Under the pieces are notes generated by a model, which saw only the letters and a program-made list of their open reading frames with translations, did no database searches and was not told where the DNA came from. A stretch of DNA of 50,480 nt. Source: an uncultured Novosphingobium sp. GTDB taxonomy: Bacteria; Pseudomonadota; Alphaproteobacteria; Sphingomonadales; Sphingomonadaceae. The stretch lies in contig CAMPIM010000008.1 of assembly GCA_946886365.1 (NCBI GenBank), positions 1 through 50,480 on the forward strand. Direction: 5' to 3'. This document shows positions 24,637 through 33,321 of the stretch, piece by piece. Made by a program: the position numbers and the translations under genes. Numbering within the stretch: position 1 is the first letter of the stretch; each line of letters opens with the position of its first letter.

Positions 24637-24677
24637 AACGCGCCGTCCTTGTCCTTTTTCTTGGACAGCGGCGCGTT
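24637..24677. repeat. Hairpin in the leader of homoserine dehydrogenase
   Basis: AACGCGCCG (24637-24645) and CGGCGCGTT (24669-24677) form a perfect 9-bp outer stem; TGTCC and GGACA inside add five pairs around a U-rich loop. It begins 9 bases after the stop of the exported protein and ends 47 bases before hom, with no following U-run. It could be a terminator-like end of the first gene or a leader structure for hom. Confidence 0.5.
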
Positions 24678-24724
24678 GGCGGCTATCAGCGCGGCATTAT
24701 ATCAGCCTGAGGACAGCCACTATC

Positions 24725-26029
24725 ATGACCAATCTTCACCGCCATGCCCCGCTGCGCGTCGCGCTTGTCGGCCTTGGCACGGTGGGCGGTGGCGTGATCC
24801 GGCTGTTGCAGACAAATGCCGACCTGATCGCGCGGCGCGCTGGCTGCCCGATTCAGATCGTCGCCATTTCCGCGCGTGACCGCAACAAGGACCGGGGCGT
24901 GGACCTGTCACCCTATGAATGGGTGGACGACATGACCACCCTGCCCGGCCGCGACGATATAGATGTGGTGGTGGAACTGATCGGCGGCGCCGACGGCCCC
25001 GCGCTCACCCTAGCCCGGCAGTGTCTTTCGGCGGGCAAGCCATTCGTCACGGCCAACAAGGCCATGCTGGCCCATCACGGCCTTGATCTCGCCACGCTGG
25101 CGGAGAGAGCCGGCATCGCCCTCAAATATGAAGCTGCCGTCGCCGGGGGCATCCCGGTCATCAAGGGCCTGCGCGAAGGCGCCGCCGCCAATGAGATCAG
25201 CCGCGTCTATGGCATCCTCAATGGCACCTGCAACTACATCCTGACCACGATGGAGAAGGAAGGGCGCGGTTTCGACGATGTGCTGAAGGAAGCGCAGGAA
25301 CTGGGCTATGCCGAAGCGGACCCGAGCTTCGACATCGACGGTGTCGATGCCGCGCACAAGCTGACCATTCTTGCCAGCCTCTCTTTCGGCACGGAACTGG
25401 ACTTTGGCAGCGTCGCGGTAACGGGCATCCGCCACGTCATCGCCGCCGACATCGCCGAAGCAGCGGCCATGGGTTATCGCATTCGCCTGGTCGGGATGGC
25501 CGAAAATGGACCGGGCGGGTTATTCCAGCGCGTTCACCCCATGCTCGTCCCCCTCGATCATCCGCTTGCCCATGTCGACGGTTCACTCAACGCCGTCGTG
25601 GCCGAAGGCAATTTCGTCGGCCGCCTCTTCTTCCAGGGCCGGGGCGCAGGCGATGGTCCTACAGCATCGGCCGTGGTCGCAGATCTGATCGACGTCGCGC
25701 GCGATGAATATGGCGATGCCCTGGCGATGCCGGTCTCGGCATTGGCGCGGCAACCGGCAGCGGACGCAGGCGCGCGGATTGGCCGCAGCTATCTGCGCTT
25801 CAAGGTACAGGACCGCCCCGGCGTCCTTGCCGAGATCGCCGCGGCGACGCGCGACGCCGGTGTGTCGATCGAAAGCATGATCCAGCGCGGCGCAAGCCAC
25901 GATGACAGCGTGCTGATGGCGATCGTCACCCATGCTGGGGAAGAGCGCTGCGTCCTCGATACGCTTCGGCGGCTCGCGGGATCGGACAGCCTGCTCCAGA
26001 CCCCGATGGTCATGCATATTCTCGACTGA
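24725..26029 (+). CDS. hom: Homoserine dehydrogenase
   Basis: A 434-aa enzyme reducing aspartate semialdehyde to homoserine for threonine and methionine synthesis. The N-terminal NAD(P) site is VALVGLGTVGGGVIRLL (residues about 12-28). The catalytic region contains ALKYEAAVAGGIPVIKGLRE and NGTCNYILT, and DGVDAAHKLTILASL. A C-terminal ACT domain (about 345-434: FKVQDRPGVLAEIAAATRDA) gives feedback control, normally by threonine. Three genes further is glpX, the usual sphingomonad neighbourhood. Confidence 0.95.
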   Translation: MTNLHRHAPLRVALVGLGTVGGGVIRLLQTNADLIARRAGCPIQIVAISARDRNKDRGVDLSPYEWVDDMTTLPGRDDIDVVVELIGGADGPALTLARQCLSAGKPFVTANKAMLAHHGLDLATLAERAGIALKYEAAVAGGIPVIKGLREGAAANEISRVYGILNGTCNYILTTMEKEGRGFDDVLKEAQELGYAEADPSFDIDGVDAAHKLTILASLSFGTELDFGSVAVTGIRHVIAADIAEAAAMGYRIRLVGMAENGPGGLFQRVHPMLVPLDHPLAHVDGSLNAVVAEGNFVGRLFFQGRGAGDGPTASAVVADLIDVARDEYGDALAMPVSALARQPAADAGARIGRSYLRFKVQDRPGVLAEIAAATRDAGVSIESMIQRGASHDDSVLMAIVTHAGEERCVLDTLRRLAGSDSLLQTPMVMHILD

Positions 26030-26042
26030 AAAGGGCTGCCGT

Positions 26043-26354
26043 TTAACGGGCCGCGAAGCTGCGCATCAAAGTCTCGCGCAAAGGTTCGCCAAGTTTGAAC
26101 AGACGCAGACGGGCTTGCTTGGGGCAACCCATGTTTCCGATTATCCGACACGGCCGCGCGTCGAACCGATAGGCGCTCATCTTGTTGTCCGCGCGTCTTG
26201 CGCTGTCCTCCCACGGCAGGCGGCCCGAAGCAGGCCGACCGGACATGCACAGCGTCGGCACCGCCTGGCACGGGGCTGCCTTAGCCGAGATAGGTTGAGG
26301 AGGATGAGCCGCTGACTGAACGAGGCTGGCAGCAAGCAGCGCGGCGATCATCAC
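26043..26354 (-). CDS. Small exported cysteine-containing protein
   Basis: A 103-aa protein with a short signal-like N-terminus (MIAALLAASLVQSAAH) and four cysteines in the mature part (APCQAV, TLCMSG, RPCRIIGNMGCPK), which could form two disulfides. The C-terminus KLGEPLRETLMRSFAA resembles a family of short hypothetical proteins I associate with sphingomonads, but no function is known. It is convergent with hom, ending 13 bases from it. Confidence 0.55.
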   Translation of the reverse strand: MMIAALLAASLVQSAAHPPQPISAKAAPCQAVPTLCMSGRPASGRLPWEDSARRADNKMSAYRFDARPCRIIGNMGCPKQARLRLFKLGEPLRETLMRSFAAR

Positions 26355-26508
26355 TTCGACCCCTTGTCATTGTTGGCCTTTTAACGCCACAGACGACCTT
26401 CCGTTGCATTGGCGCCGCGAAAAGCGGGCTGAGGCGGGGTGGATGGCTCGACAAGGCGGGGATGACCCCCTATCGCGCTGATCACGAAGAGACAGCAGAG
26501 GGATTATC

Positions 26509-27492
26509 ATGGTGCAGGCTAGCTCAGTTCTCGATCGCGTCCTGGTGCTTGAGATGGTGCGTGTCACCGAAGCGGCCGCCATCGCCGCCTCGAAGCTGAT
26601 TGGACGCGGCGACGAAAAGGCGGCTGACGCTGCCGCTGTCGAAGCGATGCGCATGGCATTCAACGACCTCTACATGGACGGCACCGTCGTCATCGGCGAA
26701 GGCGAACGCGACGAAGCCCCGATGCTCTACATCGGTGAGAAGGTCGGCAACGCGATCGGATCAGGCCCGAAGATCGACATCGCTCTCGATCCGCTGGAAG
26801 GGACGACGATCACGGCTAAGGCCGGTCCCAACGCGCTCGCGGTTCTCGCCATTTCGGAAGAAGGCGGCTTGCTGAACGCGCCTGACGTTTACATGGAAAA
26901 GCTGGCGGTGGGTCCGGGCTATCCGGACGGCATCATCGACCTCAACAGGCCGGTGAAAGAGAATGTCGAAGCGGTCGCGAAGGCGAAGGGCGTTCATCCC
27001 CACGAGCTCATCGTATGCGTTCTTGACCGGCCCCGGCATGAAAAGCTGATCGCGGAACTGCGTGCAATCGGATGCGGCATCATGCTGATCCCCGACGGCG
27101 ACGTCGCCGGTGTGATCGCGACCACCAATCCGGAAACGAATATCGATATCTACATGGGTTCGGGCGGCGCGCCTGAAGGCGTGCTGGCGTGCGCGGCACT
27201 GCGCTGCGTCGGCGGTCAGTTCAAGGGTAAGCTGCTGTTCCGCAATGACGACGAGCGGGCGCGGGCGTTCAAATGGGGCATCACCGACCTCGACAAGGTT
27301 TATGACCTCAAGGAGCTGGCCAAGGGCGACTGCATCTTCGCGGCGACCGGCGTCACCGACGGCTCCCTGCTCGCAGGCGTCAAGCGGCTGCCCGGTGGCA
27401 AGCTGACCACGGATAGCGTCGTGATGCGCGCCAGCACCGGGACGGTTCGCTGGGTTAAGGGCGATCATCATCTGGACCGGAAGCATTCCTGA
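26509..27492 (+). CDS. glpX: Class II fructose-1,6-bisphosphatase GlpX
   Basis: A 327-aa enzyme that removes the 1-phosphate of fructose 1,6-bisphosphate in gluconeogenesis. The metal and substrate signatures are GEGERDEAPMLYIGE (about residues 62-76) and DIALDPLEGTTITAKAGPNA (about 89-110), followed by ATTNPETNIDIYMGSGGAPE. In many Alphaproteobacteria it is the only such phosphatase besides class I. AGAGGGA precedes the ATG, and a symmetric terminator follows the stop. Confidence 0.95.
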   Translation: MVQASSVLDRVLVLEMVRVTEAAAIAASKLIGRGDEKAADAAAVEAMRMAFNDLYMDGTVVIGEGERDEAPMLYIGEKVGNAIGSGPKIDIALDPLEGTTITAKAGPNALAVLAISEEGGLLNAPDVYMEKLAVGPGYPDGIIDLNRPVKENVEAVAKAKGVHPHELIVCVLDRPRHEKLIAELRAIGCGIMLIPDGDVAGVIATTNPETNIDIYMGSGGAPEGVLACAALRCVGGQFKGKLLFRNDDERARAFKWGITDLDKVYDLKELAKGDCIFAATGVTDGSLLAGVKRLPGGKLTTDSVVMRASTGTVRWVKGDHHLDRKHS

Positions 27493-27517
27493 CCAGAATG
27501 AAACGCCGATAACGAAA

Positions 27518-27542
27518 AAAAGGGGGCGACAAGCCCCCTTTT
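27518..27542. terminator. Bidirectional rho-independent terminator
   Basis: AAAAGGGGGC, a five-base loop (GACAA), then GCCCCCTTTT. The stem is symmetric and flanked by A and T runs, so it can end transcription in both directions: glpX on the plus strand and the MerC-like gene on the minus strand. Confidence 0.9.
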
Positions 27543-27565
27543 CTATTCGCTCCGGTCAGGCTGCC

Positions 27566-27943
27566 TCAGCGCCCAGCCCGGTGATTGAGATCGTGCCCCA
27601 GGGCCAGCGTCACCACGCCAAACAATGTGTAAGCGCTTTCCTGCCATCCATGGTCCAGGGTCATGGCCCCTGCCATTATGCCCAGACCCAGCGAGCCGAC
27701 GGCCGCTGGCATCATGAAGCCATGTTCCATGGCCCCCTGCCCAAGCGCCACCGCCCCCAGCAGGATAGCAAGCACAAGCCCAACCTCATGGAAGAGAGGA
27801 TTCTCAAAAATCCCGCCCGCCGACGCAAGAACGCCAAGCAGCACTGCGGTGCCGATGCAATGCGCAACGCACATGCCCGACAACGCAATCGCGATGCGAT
27901 CGATGCGGCCATTTGACAGGCGAGAGCGGATGCTGGTTGGCAT
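27566..27943 (-). CDS. MerC-domain membrane protein
   Basis: A 125-aa inner-membrane protein with four hydrophobic segments. The first carries the metal-binding CVAHC (about residues 25-29), the hallmark of MerC mercury uptake proteins. Chromosomal MerC-like proteins outside mer operons are often tied to zinc homeostasis instead; no mer genes are present here. A GTTGTAAC sequence upstream (about 27976-27983) weakly resembles half of a Zur box. True substrate unknown. Confidence 0.8.
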   Translation of the reverse strand: MPTSIRSRLSNGRIDRIAIALSGMCVAHCIGTAVLLGVLASAGGIFENPLFHEVGLVLAILLGAVALGQGAMEHGFMMPAAVGSLGLGIMAGAMTLDHGWQESAYTLFGVVTLALGHDLNHRAGR

Positions 27944-28042
27944 GGTAGCCAGTACATAGGCCAGACCAGATGAAGTTACAACATATCATCTGACATATTC
28001 GTCAGGATCGGAGATGCGTTTTCCGAAAGCCCGGTGGCCGGT

Positions 28043-29824
28043 TCAGGCGGCAAGTCGCAAACAGTTTCGCCCGCTATTCTTGGCGCGGTAAAGGGCCTTG
28101 TCCGCAACATCGAGCAGATCCGCCCTGCTCGCTCGCCCGTCAAGTTCAACGAGTCCTGCGCTGAAGGTAATGGCGATCGATTCGCTGCCGACGGCGCTGA
28201 TGCGCTGCGCGGACACCATGTTCCGTAAGCGCTCGCACACCATGCTCGCGCGCTGGATATCGGTGCCCGTCAGAAGGATCGCAAACTCCTCTCCGCCAAG
28301 CCTTCCGATACTGTCCCCGCCGCGCAAGCCAGGACGCAGGCGCTCGACGAAGCTGGAGAGCACCTTGTCCCCTACCCCGTGGCCGTAGCGATCATTGACC
28401 GATTTGAAATGATCTATGTCGATCATCAGCAGACAGGCATTGGCGCCTCGCGCCACCCGCTTGATTTCCTGGTCGAGTTTTTCGATGAAGGCCCAGCGGC
28501 TGTCGGCGCCGGTCAGCGTATCCACGGCCGCGACGCGCTGCAGCGCCCTCTGCCGCGCCTTGTGCCGCGACATGTCCCTGATCGTGCTGATCACCCCGGT
28601 AGGAAGGCCCTGTTCGTCCAGCACGGCACGCGTGACCATCTCGCACCAATCGACCCCATCGGTGAAAGCTGCCGGGCGGAACTCTACTGTCTGCACGTCG
28701 CCCGGCCGTGCCAGAGCGCGCTGATGAGCCCCGTGAACCTCCGCGCGATCCTTGGGATCGACCATGATGTCCGCCGAACGGCCGACGAGCACCGCGGGCG
28801 CGCAGCCGATCTGCTCGGCCGCTGAAGGCGAAGCATATTGGATGATGCCATCAACGCTGACGTTCAACACCAGGTCGCCGCTATGTTCGGCAATGGCGCG
28901 ATATCGGGCCTCGCTCGACTGCAACATCTGGAACAGGCGTCGGCGACCGTTCAGTTCGGCTGCAAGCGGCATGGACAGCAGGAAAGTGAAGGCAAGGAAG
29001 AACTGAAACAACTGGGTGCGTTCACCCACGCTACTGGCTACTACGTTCACCGGCCCATGGCCCGTTATGGTCGCGGCCCCGCCGATCACGGCGAGCAGCA
29101 CGACTGCGGCCGCCGTTCCCAACGACCCGATGCGGAACGCGATCGCGACCAGCGGCAACACCAATAGGAACAGCATCGGGTAATGCGCGAAATAGAATAT
29201 ATGGACGACCATGGCCGCGAAGAGGGCCAGAAGAGCCAAAGCCTCCAGCTTCTGCCTGCCGGATGTCTCCCGAGTCCAGGCGCGAACCTGTCCCTGCAAC
29301 AGCATCGTCAGTATCGGTGTGCAGACCAGGCCGCCCAGCACATGGCCGCTATACCATTGCAGCCATGAAGCGCCGAAGGACACAGGCGTAAGGGTCGAGG
29401 CGACAAGCGCCGCAGCCGTGCCAGCGATGATATTCGCAGGGATGCAAAGTGCCAGGATGAAGACGAGAAGGGAGCGCTTCGACCCGTCACTCAGGTGGAC
29501 GGGAATGAACCGACGGCACAGGATCGCGACGATCAGCGATTCGGCGACATTGATGAACGCCATGGGCAGCGCTGCCCATGGCCCCATGCCAAACAGCGTC
29601 GTCGATATGATGCTGGCAATACCGCAAGCCACGATTACGCGCGGCCAATAACTGGTTTCCGATGTCTGCAATTCCGCCATCAGCAACGCGTTGGCGGCCC
29701 ATACAAAAGCGAGTCCCCCTTCGAACCGCGAGCACAGCATCGCCAGCGTCGCCATCAGGAAATAGGCAATGCCAGCAACCAGCGGCGTCAGTCTGGAAGA
29801 AGGAGAACGGAGAATGGCAGGCAT
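28043..29824 (-). CDS. Diguanylate cyclase: MASE1, PAS, GGDEF
   Basis: A 593-aa membrane signalling enzyme. Residues about 10-290 are a MASE1 sensor of eight or so membrane helices; about 315-430 a PAS domain (SGDLVLNVSVDGIIQYASPS); about 435-590 a GGDEF domain. The active loop reads GGEEF, which is functional in many cyclases, and DHFKSVNDRYGH is intact. The I-site RxxD is present five residues before it (RGGD-SIGRL-GGEEF), so product inhibition by c-di-GMP is likely. AGAGGG stands before the ATG. No phosphodiesterase domain is attached. Confidence 0.93.
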   Translation of the reverse strand: MPAILRSPSSRLTPLVAGIAYFLMATLAMLCSRFEGGLAFVWAANALLMAELQTSETSYWPRVIVACGIASIISTTLFGMGPWAALPMAFINVAESLIVAILCRRFIPVHLSDGSKRSLLVFILALCIPANIIAGTAAALVASTLTPVSFGASWLQWYSGHVLGGLVCTPILTMLLQGQVRAWTRETSGRQKLEALALLALFAAMVVHIFYFAHYPMLFLLVLPLVAIAFRIGSLGTAAAVVLLAVIGGAATITGHGPVNVVASSVGERTQLFQFFLAFTFLLSMPLAAELNGRRRLFQMLQSSEARYRAIAEHSGDLVLNVSVDGIIQYASPSAAEQIGCAPAVLVGRSADIMVDPKDRAEVHGAHQRALARPGDVQTVEFRPAAFTDGVDWCEMVTRAVLDEQGLPTGVISTIRDMSRHKARQRALQRVAAVDTLTGADSRWAFIEKLDQEIKRVARGANACLLMIDIDHFKSVNDRYGHGVGDKVLSSFVERLRPGLRGGDSIGRLGGEEFAILLTGTDIQRASMVCERLRNMVSAQRISAVGSESIAITFSAGLVELDGRASRADLLDVADKALYRAKNSGRNCLRLAA

Positions 29825-29940
29825 GACGCCCTCTGCCTAAGCAACCATCCTTAATATATAATAACCATGAAGGGCGCCGGACGACGACAAAAGCATGACT
29901 TTCATCATCTTACAATTTGGGCAGACGTGCTTTCGGCAGT

Positions 29941-30279
29941 TCAGGCCTTTTCCAGCGTACATTGAAGCGGATGCTGGTTCTGCCGGGCGAAGTCCATCAC
30001 CTGGTTCACCTTTGTCTCCGCTACTTCATAGCTGAAAATGCCGCAAACCCCGACGCCGCGTTGGTGCACGTGAAGCATCACGCGCGTGGCTTCTTCCATG
30101 TCCATGCGGAAAAACTGCTGAAGGACATGCACGACGAATTCCATCGGCGTGTAGTCGTCGTTCAGCATCAACACCTTGTAGAGAGACGGCTTCTTGGTGC
30201 GGGCGCGGGTGCGCGTCGCGATGCCGACGTTAGGACCGCCAGGGCCTTCGCCCTGATCATCCTGGTCCCGGCCCGCCAT
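29941..30279 (-). CDS. clpS: ATP-dependent Clp protease adaptor ClpS
   Basis: A 112-aa adaptor that brings N-degron substrates to ClpAP. The core [20 protein letters not shown], containing the NDD(Y/F)TPMEFV motif, and the C-terminal [20 protein letters not shown] are typical. The ATG at 30279 has GGGAG three bases away; ATG 30309 upstream, used in some annotations, is the alternative. The flexible N-terminal extension is rich in Gly, Asp and Arg. clpA is not adjacent. Confidence 0.92.
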   Translation of the reverse strand: MAGRDQDDQGEGPGGPNVGIATRTRARTKKPSLYKVLMLNDDYTPMEFVVHVLQQFFRMDMEEATRVMLHVHQRGVGVCGIFSYEVAETKVNQVMDFARQNQHPLQCTLEKA

Positions 30280-30396
30280 CTTCTCCCGATATCTGCTGAT
30301 GCTGCTCATGACGGGTGAGGATATGGCGATTCCAGCCCTTAAGGCAAGGGGCGCAGATTGCAGGTCATCGCGCAAGGGATGGTGGTAACCAAGAAT

Positions 30397-30427
30397 AGCG
30401 GCTCTCACCCCGGGGATGAGAGCCGCT
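30397..30427. terminator. Hairpin downstream of the phasin gene
   Basis: AGCGGCTCTCA (30397-30407) and TGAGAGCCGCT (30417-30427) form a perfect 11-bp stem around a 9-base loop; AAGAAT and ATTCTT extend it with a bulge. It lies 28 bases after the phasin stop. The run of T after it is poor on both strands, so it may act as a stabilising or processing hairpin as much as a terminator. Confidence 0.6.
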
Positions 30428-30454
30428 TCATTCTTTCAAGTCTTTTACCGCCGA

Positions 30455-31297
30455 TCAGGCGGCGAGCGACTTTACCTTGTCCGTGACAACGGTAACGCGT
30501 GCGGTCAGCGGCTGGGCGACTTCGCCAGCCAGCTTGATCAGCGCTTCGCTGCTCTTCGCGGCTTCCTTGGTCAGCTCGTCAAAGCTGCTCGAGAAAAGCT
30601 GGCTCTGCAGCTGGAAGAATTCCGTCGGCGTCTTGACCGTCGAGAAGCTCTTGAGCGAGGCAGTCGCCTTCTCGAAGTTCTTGCGGCTGTAATCGACAGC
30701 TTCCTGGCCCAGGGTCTCAATGCCCTTGGCAGCGATCTTGCCCGATTCGACCAGCGCTTCGACATTGCCCTTGGCGATGTCGCTCAGCTCTTCGATGGCC
30801 TTGGTCGACTTTTCGACGCCAGCCTTGGCCTTCTCGTTCAGACCGGCATAGGCCGTCTCGAACTTGGCCTTGGTCTCTTCAGCGAACTTCTTTCCGGTTT
30901 CGATCACGTCGTTCATCATCTTGGTTCCTTCTGTGGCAGGCAGCATGGTGGGCTCTACCGGCCCGGCCTCGGACGAAAGGCTCTTGGTTTCTTCGACTTC
31001 GATGGCGACCTCTTCGACCAGCGGCGCTGGTGCATGAGGGGCCGGGTCAATTTCTGGCGGAGCAGCCGGTTCGGGCGCTGCATCGACCGCCGTGGTGGCG
31101 GCGACGATCGCGACCGGGTCAGGCTTTGCGGCTTTAACCGCCGCCTTCTTGACCGCCACGGCCTTCCGCGCTGGCGCAACCTTTGGGCTGACGCTCACCG
31201 CTTCTTCCGCGGCCTTCAATGCTTCAGCCGCCGACAATGTAGAGCCGGGCGTCTTGGCCACTGCCTTGCGGCGAGCAGGCTTTGGAGTGACTGGCAT
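30455..31297 (-). CDS. Phasin family protein (PHA granule)
   Basis: A 280-aa granule-associated protein. The N-terminal part (about residues 1-120) is rich in Ala, Lys and Pro (for example ARRKAVAKTPG, APARKAVAVKKAAVKAAKP), a basic, disordered tail reminiscent of PhaF-type proteins; the C-terminal part (about 130-275) is the helical phasin domain (FAEETKAKFETAYAGLNEKA ... VDYSRKNFEKATASLKSF). It coats PHA granules and controls their size. The ATG at 31297 has GGAGAA upstream; earlier in-frame residues are not phasin-like. The promoter carries two mirror TGCAGTGCA elements resembling PhaR operators. Confidence 0.87.
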   Translation of the reverse strand: MPVTPKPARRKAVAKTPGSTLSAAEALKAAEEAVSVSPKVAPARKAVAVKKAAVKAAKPDPVAIVAATTAVDAAPEPAAPPEIDPAPHAPAPLVEEVAIEVEETKSLSSEAGPVEPTMLPATEGTKMMNDVIETGKKFAEETKAKFETAYAGLNEKAKAGVEKSTKAIEELSDIAKGNVEALVESGKIAAKGIETLGQEAVDYSRKNFEKATASLKSFSTVKTPTEFFQLQSQLFSSSFDELTKEAAKSSEALIKLAGEVAQPLTARVTVVTDKVKSLAA

Positions 31298-31311
31298 AAA
31301 AGGTTCTCCGT

Positions 31312-31372
31312 TGCTGCAGTGCACAATATATAATTCAAAGCGCAAACGCAAGAATTTTTGTGCAGTGCAGCA
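31312..31372 (-). promoter_or_regulatory. Phasin promoter with paired PhaR-like operators
   Basis: TGCTGCAGTGCACAA (31312-31326) and TTGTGCAGTGCAGCA (31358-31372) are reverse complements except for one base, and both contain TGC-AGT-GCA, close to the CTGC-N3-GCAG sites described for the PHA repressor PhaR in Rhodobacter. On the minus strand TTGCGT, 17 bases, TATTGT lies between them as a -35/-10 pair. PhaR itself is not in the window. The fit to the published motif is from memory. Confidence 0.6.
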
Positions 31373-31437
31373 AAACAAGATCGGCGGAGAAATCGGTCCT
31401 TGTTTTACCAGTCTGAAATCAGCGTGTTTTGTGAGGC

Positions 31438-33180
31438 TTAGCGCTCTCTCACATAACGGCCTGGCGCATCCTCTATGGCCTTCAGGGAACCGGCGCCCGG
31501 CACCCGACCACCGTCTTTGGCAGAGACCATCGAATCACCATGAGAGCGAATCCATTCGATCCAGTCCGGCCACCAGCTTCCCTTCGTCTCCTTCGCGTTC
31601 GCCACGAAGTCGGTCAGGCTGGCAGGCAGTTCATCGCAGGACCAATATTGATACTTCCCCGCGGCCGGAGGATTGACCACGCCCGCGATATGGCCCGATC
31701 CAGCCAGCAGGAACCGGATAGGCCCAGCGAAGTGGTATGTGATCTTCCACACGCTTTCGGGAGGAGCGATATGATCTTCCCGTCCCGCCTGAACATAGGC
31801 GGGCGTTTTGACCTTGCTCAGATCAAGCGGCGTTCCGTCGATGGTCAGCGCCCCCGGCACCACCAACTGGTTGTCGCGATAAAGCTGCGTCAGGTAATTT
31901 TTGTGCCAGCACGCGGGAAGATTGGTGGTGTCGCCATTCCAATATAGCAGGTCGAACGGCGGATAATCCTGCCCCAACAGGTAATTATTGACCACATAGT
32001 TCCAGATCAGGTCGCGGCCGCGCAGCAGGTTGAACGTCGCGGCCATATAGCGCCCATCCAGGAAGCCCCCGGTCGAAAGCTGGTCAACCAGTTTCATCTG
32101 CTCATCGTCGACGAACAGTCCAAGATCCCCCGCCTCACTGAAATCCACCTGCGCCGTGAAGAAGGTCGCGCTCGCTACCTTGTCCGCTTCGCCACGTTCG
32201 GCAAGATAGGCCAGGGTCGCAGCGAGGGTGGTACCAGCCACGCAATAGCCGATCGTATGAACGCTCGGCACGCCGAGCAGTTCGCGCACGGTATCGATCG
32301 CGTCGATCTGGCCCCGGACGATATAATCGTCCCACAGCAGGTCCTTCATCGACGCATCGGCGGATTTCCAGGACAGCAGGAAGACGCTCATCCCCTGGTC
32401 GGTCGCCCATTTCACGAAACTTTTTTCCGGCGACAGGTCGAGTATGTAGAAGCGGTTGATCCACGCCGGAAAGATGACGAGGGGCGTTTCCAGCACCTTG
32501 TCCGTGGTCGGTGCGTAGTGGATCAGCTGGTAAAGCGGCGTTTCCTTGATCACCTTGCCGGGAGTGGTCGCGATGTTCCGGCCAAGCTCAAAGACGGTGC
32601 CGTCCGTCTGGGTCAGCTGACCTTTTTCCATGTCCGCCAGCATGTGCTGGAGGCCCTTGACCAGATTTTCGCCCCCGCTCTGCAGGGTCTTTTCCATGAC
32701 GAGGGGGTTGGTCAGCGGAAAGTTGCTGGGCGCCACCGCGTCCAGCATGCCGCTGGTAGCGAAGCGCAGCTTTGCCTTTTGCTTGGGATCGACCCCATCC
32801 ACCGCGTCCGTCAATTTCAGCAGATAGTCCGACATCAGCAGATAGCTTTGCCGGACCAGGTCGTAGAACGGATGCTTGGTCCAGGCGGGGTCAGCAAAGC
32901 GGCGATCCTTGCGCGCGGCAGGGCTTTCGGGAGGCGGAGCGTCCGGCTGGTCGCGAAGCATGCCGCCTGAGTCAAGAAACCGCTGCCACAGGGCCAGACC
33001 TTCATTGGCGAAGCCTGTCTGAATGCGCGCCACCGCATCTGGATCGAACGGCATCGTCCTTCCCGTGGCTCCGGCTGCCTGCTCCAGAATGAGCTGCTGC
33101 GCCCGGCCGACGACTTGCGTCCATTGCTGCATCTGTTCCAGCGTAGGCAGATGAGGCTCGTTGAGGTTCTGCGCTTCCAT
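31438..33180 (-). CDS. phaC: Class I poly(3-hydroxyalkanoate) synthase PhaC
   Basis: A 580-aa polymerase that joins hydroxyacyl-CoA monomers into PHA. The lipase-like box reads GYCVAGTTLAATLAYLA with the nucleophilic Cys; the catalytic Asp is in YWNGDTTNLP and the His in GSGHIAGVVNPP. The N-terminal domain (about residues 60-180) and the length fit class I. GGAGGAAGG lies just ahead of the ATG at 33180; an in-frame ATG at 33264 gives a less family-like start. It is transcribed in the same direction as the phasin gene, 140 bases away, with its own gap. Confidence 0.94.
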   Translation of the reverse strand: MEAQNLNEPHLPTLEQMQQWTQVVGRAQQLILEQAAGATGRTMPFDPDAVARIQTGFANEGLALWQRFLDSGGMLRDQPDAPPPESPAARKDRRFADPAWTKHPFYDLVRQSYLLMSDYLLKLTDAVDGVDPKQKAKLRFATSGMLDAVAPSNFPLTNPLVMEKTLQSGGENLVKGLQHMLADMEKGQLTQTDGTVFELGRNIATTPGKVIKETPLYQLIHYAPTTDKVLETPLVIFPAWINRFYILDLSPEKSFVKWATDQGMSVFLLSWKSADASMKDLLWDDYIVRGQIDAIDTVRELLGVPSVHTIGYCVAGTTLAATLAYLAERGEADKVASATFFTAQVDFSEAGDLGLFVDDEQMKLVDQLSTGGFLDGRYMAATFNLLRGRDLIWNYVVNNYLLGQDYPPFDLLYWNGDTTNLPACWHKNYLTQLYRDNQLVVPGALTIDGTPLDLSKVKTPAYVQAGREDHIAPPESVWKITYHFAGPIRFLLAGSGHIAGVVNPPAAGKYQYWSCDELPASLTDFVANAKETKGSWWPDWIEWIRSHGDSMVSAKDGGRVPGAGSLKAIEDAPGRYVRER

Positions 33181-33321
33181 GGCCACCTTCCTCCTCCTGG
33201 CATCCTGTATGTCCGCCGCTTTCGCTGGCGTGAGCCAATCTGGCGGGCTATAGCCAGAGCGCATCGCGCGAAAGTGCGTGCAGCACTATTCCCCATGGAG
33301 ACCTTTCAGGAAAGCCCTATA

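Noticed and set aside
27566..27943. A mercury resistance operon around the MerC-like gene
   Set aside because: No merR, merT, merP or merA is adjacent; the MerR-type gene at 47601 belongs to the ihfA neighbourhood.
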